Source of the DNA: Episyrphus balteatus
Lineage: Eukaryota > Arthropoda > Insecta > Diptera > Syrphidae
DNA: 64,000 nucleotides
Direction: 5' to 3'
Assembly (NCBI RefSeq): GCF_945859705.1
Contig: NC_079136.1
Location: 125,957,027 to 126,021,026 of the forward strand
The translations under genes and the position numbers were made by a program. Positions 50,731-60,111 of this stretch are shown here, in pieces; positions within the stretch are counted from its first letter, which is position 1; each line of letters begins with the position of its first letter. The notes beneath the pieces are model-generated. The model saw nothing but the letters and a program-made list of their open reading frames with translations, searched no databases and was not told the origin of the DNA.

Positions 50731-51433
50731 GGGGGGAAAACCCTCTGAAATTTTTTTATTTTTGCATTATTAATTTTGTTGCCTAAACAAATTATTTATC
50801 AACCGAAGAAACTGTTTTAGTGGTCTTAGCCTTAAATGAAGCCTCAAAAGTATCCAGATAGTCCTGAAACCCATGGGTTCCGAGCCTATCGCAGTACAAA
50901 AATTAAAACTTTAAACGAATTTTTCTCGAAACACGTTTTTTTCTGCGCCTTGCAACGTAACTCAAAAACTAATGAAGCTATCGAAATGTAGTGCAAATTA
51001 CTCGTTAACTCATTGGTCATTGCATGAACCTAAAAGTTTAATATAATTTTGACAATAAATATTTTTTTTTAACAATTTGTTTATAAAAAAACACTGTGTT
51101 TTTTCGTTTTTTTGGTCTCTAATTTTTGTTTTACACTTTTTTTTGCTAAATTTAGGTTCATGCAATGTAAACGCATTGTATTTTAATGGAAAAAAAATTT
51201 CTCTTTTGATTATAAATAATTAACTGGACCTGGGCATTGCACGGCGCAAACGCGAGGCATCAACTTTAAACGGCTGTAGAGCCGCCATTTTGTTTTTTTT
51301 TATTACTTTAAAAAAATTGTGTTAACACTTCATGATGCCAATAATATCATGTATTTTTCCAAATTTTAATTAATGCTTTAAGTTTTCCAAAAAAAATTCT
51401 TGAAAAACCCGTCGTCTAGAGAGATTTCCCCCC
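50731..51433. mobile_element. Inverted-repeat element flanked by TTAA (piggyBac-like?)
   Basis: Left end GGGGGGAAAACCCTCTGA and the reverse complement of the right end GGGGGGAAATCTCTCTAG are similar, and TTAA lies directly outside both (50727-50730 and 51434-51437). A TTAA duplication is the hallmark of piggyBac-superfamily insertion, but the termini are not the usual CCC type and TTAA is common in AT-rich DNA. Inside, TTAGGTTCATGCAATG and its complement recur (51025 and 51158). No protein encoded. Confidence 0.6.
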
Positions 51434-52017
51434 TTAACGTAAGAAAAATGTGAAAAAAAAAAAAAACAAATTGTTTGTTTCGATTTTTGTTTCATATTTT
51501 ATTTTATCATAGAAATTAAAATGTAGACCTTGTTAATATGCTACTATTGTATTTAAATGGACTGAAAATTTGATTTGTTTGTTAATTCGCTCTTTCGTTG
51601 GATCTTTTGCAGTTTTCATGGTAAATTAGGATTTAAACTAAAAAGGCTTAAAAAAAAAGGTATTAAATGTTAAGTATGAATTTCCTTGAAATAATTTACT
51701 TGGACTTTATACTAATAGCCTATTTGCACTAAAGCCAAAAATATGAGACAAATTATCTCGAAAGTCAAATGGATTAATTTTCTGTACGATTTGCCATTCG
51801 AAATGGGATTATTTGTGAAATTTTCTTATTTAGGATCTAATGAAAACTGGCTACAATATAAGATTTTGCATGTATATATATCTAACTTTGAATTGATTTA
51901 AATTGAAACAACGAAATTTTCTGAAATAGTAAAAACCAGAATTTTTTAAGAGAATATTGTTGGGCAGCTTAGATTTAGCTCGATCTCTAACTAGGCTCTA
52001 CCTAAAAGATAGTTGCG

Positions 52018-52145
52018 TTCCTTTGGGAACATTTTTCTACTGCTTAATACTTAAAACTACTTTGAACTACTTTTGCTCTATTGAAAAAGTAGTTCAAAGT
52101 AGCTTTAAGTACTAAGCAGTAGATACATAAATATTCCCAAAGGAT
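52018..52145. repeat. Short foldback hairpin, 128 bp
   Basis: Left arm CCTTTGGGAACATTTTTCTA then CTGCTTAATACTTAAA and CTACTTTGAACTACTTTT pairs with the right arm almost throughout. The loop is only about ten bases. Probably a small MITE, but termini and target duplication are not defined. Confidence 0.65.
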
Positions 52146-52693
52146 GGCAGCTGATATCGACATAATGGTCAAAACAGACGTACACTTTTTTCCCTGCAGC
52201 AAGATTAAAATAACACGGGCTCTTATGGGAAAAAAAATCTGCATGCAGCGCAGAGCTGCATCATGTCTCTATTTCTAGACTCCATGCTAAGTTTCAATGC
52301 AGCCACAGGAAGAAACAACAAAAATAGAAAATACTTTCTGTTTGGCATTACTGGCCATTGGCCATTTTGTAGGTTTTTGCATAGTTTTGCTCAACTCGTT
52401 CTGGTTGGCTGAATACAACTAAAATATTAATTAAAACTTCCCTTTGGAAGAATTGATGGAAAAGCGTTCAAAATGAAATTAACTGTGCAGTATTTAAACA
52501 TTAAGTATAAAAATTGAAAAATTATGAAGAGAAAAAAAGCTATTTAACTCAAAACACATTTTTTTTTATTTCATATGTTTTCTTGTGTCAAATATGACAG
52601 CTTTGTAGTGCAAATTCACATTCCAAAAGCTATTTGAAATTCGACTACGTAGTCACTACATTTGTGAAGGCGCCCAATGTAAGCCTCCTGTAA

Positions 52694-52904
52694 GGGCCAG
52701 TTGTACAAATATTTAATCCCGTGGTTCAGCAACTTTTATGTTTTGAATTCGGTGGTAAAATTGATTTTTAACACTGGTTCTAGGTCCATATAGGTTGAAA
52801 TAGCTAAATCCATCCTTGAACCAAAGTTGATCCACTGCTAATCCCTCGAAATCGGCAAGTTAAATTCCTGATCCGAGGCTGAACCACGTTTGTACAACTG
52901 GCCC
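52694..52904. mobile_element. MITE with GGGCCAGTTGTACAAA ends and TAA duplication
   Basis: The first and last 16 bases are a perfect inverted repeat (GGGCCAGTTGTACAAA), followed by CGTGGTTCAGC on both arms. TAA flanks it on both sides (52691-52693 and 52905-52907). At 211 bp with GGGCC termini and a TAA duplication it fits PIF/Harbinger-type MITEs and forms a set with the copies at 50208 and 57916. Non-coding. Confidence 0.88.
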
Positions 52905-53271
52905 TAAATATTCTCTTCAATAACACTGGTCTGCAAAATTTAACTTTTTTTTTCTCCTTGAAATAATTTTTTGATATTATGAAAGATTAGACTTTCCTGA
53001 ATCTAAATCTGGTATCAGAAAAATTCTATCAGGTACCATTTTTGTAAAAATGATTTTTGACAAATGTGGGTAGTTTCTAAAAAATCATCCTTTTAGATTC
53101 ATTTGAACTTGTATAAAATTAAAACTATTTGTCACAATGACCTCAAATTTGGAGGACTTATTTCTCATAATATAACCTATCGATTGACAAAATATGTCCT
53201 TTTACATTAATGTTTACTCATATTTTAAAATAATGATTGACAAAAAAGCAGAAATATCGAAATCCTTCACT

Positions 53272-53510
53272 TTTTACCGACTTCCAAAAAGGAGGAGGTA
53301 TTCAATTCGTCTGTATTTTTTTTTTTTTTTTTTTTATGTTTGTTACCGCATAACTTTGGACTAAGTGAACCAATTTTGATAATTCTTTTTGTATTGGGTA
53401 GCTGGTGGCTGCAGTGTGGTCCCATTTTAATTTCGTTCACTTTTTGCCATAGGAACTATTTTAAAAACTATAAAACCCAGTTTTGATACATGGAAGTCGG
53501 TTTTGTTTTT
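53272..53510 (+). mobile_element. Nested MITE with ACCGACTTCC/GGAAGTCGGT ends
   Basis: ACCGACTTCCAAAAAGGAGG begins and GGAAGTCGGTTTTG ends a 240 bp segment that also contains GTTACCGCATAACTTT and GTGAACCAATTTTGAT. Repeats with this beginning and end are widespread in insects as far as I recall; no class is claimed. It lies inside the family F element. Confidence 0.55.
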
Positions 53511-54056
53511 TCGCTAAAAATGATTAGGTATTAGTAAATCCTACATGAAAAAACACCTTAATTAAGGGAAATGTAAAATATCAACGCACATTATATTTAA
53601 AAAGTCAAATATGTAAAGAAAACCATTAAAAAATACATTAAAGATAATTTTTACGTGTTTTGTAATTTGTATATACTATTTTTCTAGTTAGAAATATCTT
53701 ATTTGTAATAAATCATTCGATAAACTGCCTTGTAAAGCTTTAGATTTGTTTCTCCTAGTTTTTGATTTGCTGAGTAAAAATCCGAAGTCAAAAATATTCT
53801 ATTACGTCAGGATTTTGAGATATTCGCATTAAAGTATCACAAAATCAAGTTTTTTTTTTAGAAAATCTAAAAAAAAAAACTACTATATTTTAAAAACCAG
53901 GGCTGAACGAAATTTTTTGAGTTCGGATTCTAAATCAGCACACTTTAGTCCATTAGAAAAGTATACTTTTGTTCTAGGGAGAAAGATATATTAATTTTTA
54001 GAGATCAGTTTCTTTATGGTAAGATATGCCAAACCTACTAAACTTACTTAAATCAA

Positions 54057-54310
54057 GGGGCACGGTAGTGCCCAGCCAAGTTCTCTAGCAACTTTGGCAC
54101 TACACCCTTATTTACAGGAAACAACTCAGGCCATTTTCGACCTCCCTCTAACTTCCACACCAAAGATGCTAGAAATTTCAAACTCGCTACATTTGTTGAT
54201 CTGGTCAAAACCAAACACCTCACAAAATTTCAGCCTCCTACGATGAGTAGTTTCTGAGATATAGGGCTTCAAAAATAGCAAAAAGCGTAACTGACTCACT
54301 GACTCACTGA
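54057..54310. repeat. Leader of the 147 bp array, with hairpin and GACTCACT microsatellite
   Basis: GGGCACGGTAGTGCCC at about 54058-54073 is a perfect 6-bp stem with a four-base loop. About 220 bp later comes (GACTCACT)n at 54292-54326, directly before the tandem array. A GC-rich hairpin at one edge of a repeat is seen in Helitron ends, but CTRR-type ends are not clear here. Confidence 0.45.
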
Positions 54311-55080
54311 TTCACTGACTCACTGACAGATCATCAAAATTATGGAGAACTTCCCGATATCGTAGAAACTTGAAATTTTACACGGTGATAGGACTTGTGG
54401 TGTATACAAAGGAAAAAATCGAAAATTTGAGATTTTCAATTCAGGGGGCGTGGCATCCGCCCATTTCCGCTGAATTTTCATCAAATATTATAGAGCACTT
54501 CTGATTATCGTAGAATCTTGAAATTTATTAGAACGGTAGAGCTGGTAGTTTACACAAAGGAAAAAATTTAAAATTTGAGAATTTCAGCCAGGGAGCGTGG
54601 CAACCGCCCATTTCCGCTGAATTTTCATCAAATATTATAGAGCACTTCTGGTTCTGATTATCGTAGAATCTTGAAATTTGGTAGAACGGTAGAGCTGGTA
54701 GTTTATACAAAGGAAAAAATTCAAAATTTGAGAATTTCAGCCAGGGGGCGTGGCAACCGCCCATTTCCGCTGAATTTTCATCAAATATTATAGAGCACTT
54801 CTGATTATCGTAGAATCTTGAAATTTGGTAGAACGGTAGAGCTGGTAGTTTATACAAAGGACAAAATTCAAAATTTGAGAATTTCAGCCAGGGGGCGTGG
54901 CAACCGCCCATTTCCGCTGAATTTTAATAAAATATTATAGAGCACTTCTGATTATTGTAGAATCTTGAAATTTGGTAGAACGGTAGAGCTGGTAGTTTAT
55001 ACAAAGGAAAAAATTTAAAATTTGAGAATTTCAGAAAGGGGCGTGGCAACCGCCCCCATTTTCACTGAATTTTCATCAAA
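54311..55080 (+). repeat. 147 bp tandem repeat, about five units
   Basis: The anchor GGGGGCGTGGCAACCGCCCA recurs at 54444, 54591, 54744, 54891 and 55038, giving periods of 147, 153, 147 and 147 bp. Later anchors have GGGAGCG or GGGGCG variants. Because 147 and 153 are multiples of three, one minus-strand frame stays open across three units (54528-54911). The unit also carries GCTGAATTTTCATCAAATAT and AACGGTAGAGCTGGTAGTTT. Units are over 90% alike by eye, so the array is recent or homogenised. Confidence 0.9.
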
Positions 55081-55127
55081 TATAGAGATTTTCAATTCTA
55101 CAGCCATACCTTGCAAAAAGTAGTGAA

Positions 55128-55465
55128 ATCACAACAAAAACATACTGTTAAAAAAAGAGCCAAGTTCTCCTATGTTGAAATTATGCTGGCACAAAAAGTA
55201 CTGAGATGTAAAAGTGTACCAAGTTCTAAAGTTTGGGTTCAAATTCGTATCAATAAAATTTTGTTGTTTGCAATTTTTGAAATAACTTTAAAAATCGATA
55301 ATTAAAAGAAAAATTGTCAAGAGAACAATCAAAATTTTATTGGCACGAATTTGAACCCAAACTTTAGAACTTGGTACACTTTTACATCTCAGTACTTTTT
55401 GTGCCAGCATAATTTCAACATAGGAGAACTTGGCTCTTTTTTTAACAGTATGTTTTTGTTGTGAT
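55128..55465. repeat. Near-perfect 338 bp hairpin
   Basis: Two arms of about 128 bp, beginning ATCACAACAAAAACATACTG and ending in its complement, are nearly identical through GAGCCAAGTTCTCCTATGTT and TGTACCAAGTTCTAAAGTTT. The loop is about 80 bp. The left and right 64-codon frames it produces are artefacts. Likely the foldback core of a MITE or a recent inverted duplication. Confidence 0.85.
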
Positions 55466-55755
55466 TAAGATATCTCGGAGAAGAAAAGAGATATTAAGAA
55501 GATTGAAACTGAATTTGAAAGAAAAAAATAAGTTCTTTCATAAACCGTTACAGTTTTAATTGAAAAAGATTACATTATGCCAAAATGTTTCTTCGAAAAC
55601 AGCAAAAAATGGATTTTTGTGATTTTCTAACGGTAATATCTAAGAAACGTGACGTGCTAGGTCGATTCTGACCTCGGATTCGGAATCAGCATACAATAAT
55701 CCTTTAGAAAAGTATAGTTTTACTTAAAGGAGGATTTCCTTGCAGACCAGTGTAA

Positions 55756-56240
55756 TCGAAAGTTGTATCCGCTTCCTTAAGGCTACCACAGAATAGTGCT
55801 ACTCAATACGATAAACGAGAGAGGAGAAAAATATAAAAAATACAATTTTTTCGCATTTATAAGGGGTATACATGAAACGGTGTAAAACATTCACTACGCA
55901 CTACGTAGTAAAAACTTCCCAAAAGTACTTTATACTTTCTACTTAATAAACTGTTCCCACTAATACTACTAAAATAAAGAATCACTACCAACCCTGAACA
56001 AAAATCCACAACAAAATTTCCCATTTTTTGTTATCATTTCAACTCTGTGACTGTGAAATGTCAAAACTAATTTCCCTTTTCAAAAAATTGATACCACCAC
56101 AATCTGAAAATTTGTGTGTAGCTGAGTGAAAAGTGCGACAAAAAAGAAAATTCAATTATAAAATTGAATTATATTTTTTTTGTATAATAAACAAAAATAA
56201 GTTCATTATCATTATTATGAAATAAATAAAAAAAACAAAA
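55756..56240 (+). promoter_or_regulatory. Upstream region of the HACD gene
   Basis: About 485 bp separate the family F element from the HACD start codon. The promoter and 5' untranslated region must lie here unless there is an upstream non-coding exon. No TATA box at a convincing distance or clear initiator was found. Sequence before the ATG is A-rich (ACAAAA), a good initiation context. Confidence 0.4.
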
Positions 56241-57658
56241 ATGAATTCTTCAACATCAACAATAACTTCATCCAAACAACAACTAAGTCCACTTGTTTAT
56301 TGGGCCCAAACTGAAGACCAAATTACCTTAAAAGTTGAATTAAAAGATTCAAAAGTAAATACAAATTGTTATTAAATACTATCGTTTTTTTTTTTTTTTT
56401 TGTTTAATTAAAAAAAGAAAAACAAATATTTCTATAATAAATCTTACAGCAACCAAATGTTAGATTCGATGAGAAATCTATTAAATTCAATACCTACGGG
56501 CTGGGTGCTCGTGGATTGAATGAATACCAATTTACTTTAAATTTGTTTGCGAAAATTGACGATGATGATTCGAATTTTAAAGTATTCGATTCGAAAATTG
56601 AATTTACAATTAGAAAGCAAGATCCGGCCTGGTGGCCGAGACTAATTGCTACCCCACAAAAACCACATTGGTTAAAAATCGATTTTGACCGATGGCGTAC
56701 AGAAGACGATGTCATCGACGAGGACGAACCTCGCGATGTTATGGAAGATTACTCGTCGGCAAGTAGGAAATTACATTTGGAAGAACTTGGTTATATTAAG
56801 GGTTAGAAGGGTTTTTCTGTATTTTTCCTTTTTTTTTCTGATTTAATTGAGTTTCTCTTCTTTCTTTGATTCTTCCCAGAAAGTGGCAAAAAAGTCTATA
56901 TGGTCTTTTACAATCTTTGCCAATTTGTTGGGTATACTTATGTGCTGTTGGTGATGTCTGTACTCTACTATCGAGATGGACCGGATTCCATGTCGACGGT
57001 TTATGAGTTTGTGGGGAATCCGTTGAAGTTTTGTCAACTTTTGCAGTACTTGGAAGTTCTGCATCCGATATTTGGTTATACCAAAGGGGGACCATTGATA
57101 CCGTTCTTCCAGGTGACTGGGAGGAATTTCGTACTCTTTCTGATGATTACTCTGGAGCCGAGAATGCAAACGAAACCGGTGGTCTTTTATGTATTTTGTA
57201 TTTGGTCGTTGGTAGAAGTTGTAAGGTAATGACTCTTTTTCAAACTCTCATTTATTTTATCTTTCCATTTTAATCATCTTTTACCCTCTCTTCTCGTTTT
57301 TTTAAGGTATCCATATTATATAAGTCAAATGTTTGAATCAAATATTGGTTTATTAACATGGTTGCGATATACTATCTGGATTCCACTTTACCCGATGGGA
57401 ATACTATGTGAAGGAATAATTATCTTGCGAAATATACCATATTTTGAAGAAACCAAAAGACTGTCGGTGGAAATGCCAAATAAATGGAATTTTGCATTTG
57501 ATATGCCATCGTTTTTGAAAGTTTATTTGATAGTTTTAGTATTGCCAGGGACTTATTTGTTAATGACTTATATGGCAAAGGCTAGGGCTAAGAAATTGGG
57601 TGGTGGACGGAGTAGTGGAAGTAGTGGAGGAGGTGGAAAGAAGATTCATTCCAATTGA
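56241..57658 (+). CDS. HACD3: Very-long-chain 3-hydroxyacyl-CoA dehydratase, HACD3 type, four exons
   Basis: Exons are 56241-56354, 56450-56801, 56880-57225 and 57307-57658; all three introns (95, 78, 81 bp) have GT...AG ends, and the joined frame gives 387 residues (human HACD3 is about 360). The N-terminal half (about residues 16-135) is a CS/p23-like domain opening LSPLVYWAQTEDQITLKVEL and containing PAWWPRL. An acidic linker (DDVIDEDEPRD) follows. The C-terminal PTPLA domain (about 160-375) has several hydrophobic membrane segments and the family motif RYTIWIPLYPMGILCEG, where Tyr299 and Glu306 have the spacing of the Tyr/Glu catalytic pair known in yeast Phs1. The enzyme family removes water from 3-hydroxyacyl-CoA, the third step of the endoplasmic reticulum very-long-chain fatty acid elongation cycle. 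The Lys/Gly/Ser-rich tail is probably cytosolic. The gene appears intact. The symbol is the human name; the fly paralogue cannot be fixed without a search. Confidence 0.95.
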
Positions 57659-57735
57659 GTTTTTTTTTTTTTTTTTTTTGTAATTTTTTAGATTTTAATG
57701 AAATTTACTTATTTTTTAAGTAAAAAAATTAAGAA

Positions 57736-57741
57736 AATAAA
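57736..57741 (+). terminator. Candidate poly(A) signal of the HACD gene
   Basis: AATAAA lies 78 bp past the stop codon, at a usual distance for a short 3' untranslated region. Other AATAAA-like words follow, so the exact cleavage site is unknown. Confidence 0.5.
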
Positions 57742-57915
57742 CGAAAAGTTAGATAATACAAGAATTTTTTTTTTTTGTGTAATATTTCAAATTTATTTAA
57801 AATAATCAAAGACTTGTAATTAAAAAAAAAAAAATAATTAAAATAAAAGCAATTTGAGGCGTTATTAATAAAAATAATATCTTTTAAGAGCAAATTAATT
57901 TTCAAATAATAATTA

Positions 57916-58007
57916 GGGCCAATTCACAGTCGATTATCTTTTAATCAAGGATTATTCCATAGAAAAATTCTTGATTAAAAGATAATCGAGTGTTAACAAA
58001 CCGGCCC
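57916..58007. mobile_element. 92 bp MITE with GGGCC ends and TTA duplication
   Basis: Left arm GGGCCAATTCACAGTCGATT and the reverse complement of the right arm GGGCCGGTTTGTTAACACTC flank a shared CGATTATCTTTTAATCAAG hairpin. TTA lies outside both ends (57913-57915 and 58008-58010). Fits the same PIF/Harbinger-like group as 50208 and 52694. It sits 258 bp downstream of the HACD stop codon. Confidence 0.85.
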
Positions 58008-58010
58008 TTA

Positions 58011-59599
58011 GTCTTTGTTCTGAGACAAGTTGTTTGTATTTTGTATTGTATTTTTGAATATAAAGCTTCCTCTTTATAAGATGGAATTTTTAATTAATTG
58101 TCCATACTGTACTATTACGAAGGCAATTCCTGGCAAAGTTTCTACTGAGGAATCATTTGTGATGGATCTTTTAATAGGAGCTTTTTAGTCTCCACATCAA
58201 TGCGAAAAAGCTATATGAAGTACAGTCGAAATTGCAATAAATAAGATGAGAAACATTGCTACACACATTTCATTTCAGAAGGGCGGTCGATCATTGGATA
58301 GAAGTTGGAAGACAAAATATACTCTTTCCAGGGGCCTTACTCTGTACTAATATTTAACACACTCTCTATTTTCAAAGCCGAATGAAAACTACCCTTTACT
58401 TTCGAAATGAGAATTCCCAAAGTGGCATTTTCGTACCCCACATTCGAATACGGAACATTTTTTTTTCTACAATAGATGTGACAAAGTGACAATGGAATGC
58501 ACAAGGAATAACTAAAAACGTTATTTTTGAAAGAAAATCTTAATAATGGTAACAAATTAAGCAAAGGTTGGTTGATGGAATGGAATTCGCGTATTTGCAT
58601 ACGGACTTCATATAGAGAAATCACGAAAATCCAACAATTTATGTAAGAGATTTATATCAGAAATAAATGCAAAAGAACTGCAGGCCTATGTGGGATCCCA
58701 ACCTTCATTTTATATTAAACTAATGCTATAATTATTATAATAATTTCTTACCCAACTCGTTTTTTTTTATCACTTGATTTGAAAAAAAAATAATTCGTAA
58801 ATCGAAAAAAACTAATCCGAGCAATAATTAAATTATCAAACATATTGAAAATTTTTTGTTGCAGCAACAATCGATTTGATAAACATTAATTTGAGTTTTG
58901 AAAAGTATAACGTACTCAACTCACAAAATTTATTTTAAATGATTTTGCCTACAAAACGTAGTATAATGCTATTTAATTTCTTGTATAAAAAGGAAATTTT
59001 AGGGGGAAAAAAAATTGAAAATCGTTAGAGGCGTTGTGGTGCAAAATTTTAAACGATTTGTTAAATGCTGAATAATTTACCAAGAAAAAAATTAGTCTGC
59101 TTTTTGACTTAGTAACTTACTTAAATAGCTTTAGCATTTTACTAGATCTTTTAAAACGGTTCTATGGCAATTTTTATTTCAATTTTTATTTCAATTTTTT
59201 TTTTCTCGAAATCATAAACGCATATAAAATGCATTTGGTGATAGAATTGATTAAAAAGAATGAGATTTCTATACTTAATGATGGTAAGCGATGGTATACT
59301 AAAATTTAAACAAATACTGATTTATTGTGTATGTGTCATTCAAAAACATTCCAGTTCGCAAAAAATTGCACTTTAGGTTTTTTTGAGATGCAATAGGAAC
59401 TAGTTAGAAGAGATAAAATTTGCTATAATCTAATTCTGAGGTCTGTAGATCCTACATTTCTTGAAATAAATCACTCTAAAAGTCGAAAATATAGATAGGA
59501 CAAAATTATTTATAACTTGTGTCAAATCCAAGCTTCAGCTATAAAATGTGAAGTTCTTTTGAAAATCGTATGTTGGTTCGCGAATGCAATACAAACAAA
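58011..59599. other. Non-coding DNA
   Basis: AT-rich; a 95-codon minus-strand frame at 58337-58624 has no recognisable domain. No bounded repeat is seen. Confidence 0.45.
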
Positions 59600-60111
59600 T
59601 ATTTCAATTGCAAATAATAATTCAGCAACCAGACGTCCAAGAAACTTTTGGTTTTCAGCTATGAATAGAGTTCAAAAATAACTTTCTTTTGCTGTCTCAC
59701 TCGATGGATTCGGAGGAATTTTTTTTTAAATGTACATATTATTTAAAAAATAGATTTGTAATTTTTTTACATAAATGGATAGGCCTATTCATTGTGAACT
59801 CATATCTGTAAACCAAGACTTGTTTCGATTCTTTGATCCGAAAATATCTGTTTCCGAATGTAAAAATGTAAGAAAACAAAAAATATTTCGATTGCAAATA
59901 ATTCAGCAACCAGGCGTCCAAGAAACTCTTAGTTTTCAGATAAGAATAAAGTTCAAAAAGACATTTCTTTTACTGTCTCACCCGATGGATTCGGAGGACT
60001 TTTTTGAAAATGCATTATTTTTAGGTCTTGATTTTTTCTCGAAAATCTTAAAAAATAGGTTTGTAATTTTTTTACATAAGTGGATAGACGCATTCATTGT
60101 GAACTCGTATA
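59600..60111 (+). repeat. Family D 300 bp repeat, two units, interrupted
   Basis: Anchors CAGACGTCCAAGAAACTT at 59630 and CAGGCGTCCAAGAAACTC at 59911 (period 281 bp) with the TCTCACTCGATGGATTCGGA and GTAAACCAAGACTTGTTTCG blocks mark two units. The third is cut after GAACTCGTA by the pogo-like element and resumes at 61891 with TGTAAACCAAAACTTGTTTC. Confidence 0.85.

Larger units (their letters stand above)
52924..55752. mobile_element. 2.8 kb composite element with CACTGGTCTGCAA ends (family F)
   Basis: CACTGGTCTGCAA at 52924 and its complement ending at 55752 are a perfect 13-bp inverted repeat, with TAA outside both (52921-52923 and 55753-55755). A third terminus, TAA then CACTGGTCTGCAAGGAAATC, starts at 63960 and runs off the window. 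A subterminal block (GGATTCKRAATCAGCAYAC, TTAGAAAAGTATA) occurs at 55690-55720 and again near 53930-53970. Nested inside are a short CCGACTTCC-ended element, a 147 bp tandem array and a 338 bp hairpin. No transposase is visible. It may be one element or neighbouring elements that share ends. Confidence 0.65.

Noticed and set aside
54528..54911. 127-codon minus-strand frame with repeated 49-residue units
   Set aside because: It follows the 147 bp tandem repeat, has no start or splice context of its own and lies within transposon-derived DNA.
56796..57169. Minus-strand frames of 99 and 108 codons opposite the HACD gene
   Set aside because: They are antisense shadows of exon 3 and its intron.
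57329..57658. Independent 109-codon gene starting at an internal Met
   Set aside because: It is the fourth exon of the HACD gene; the upstream splice acceptor at 57305-57306 joins it in frame.
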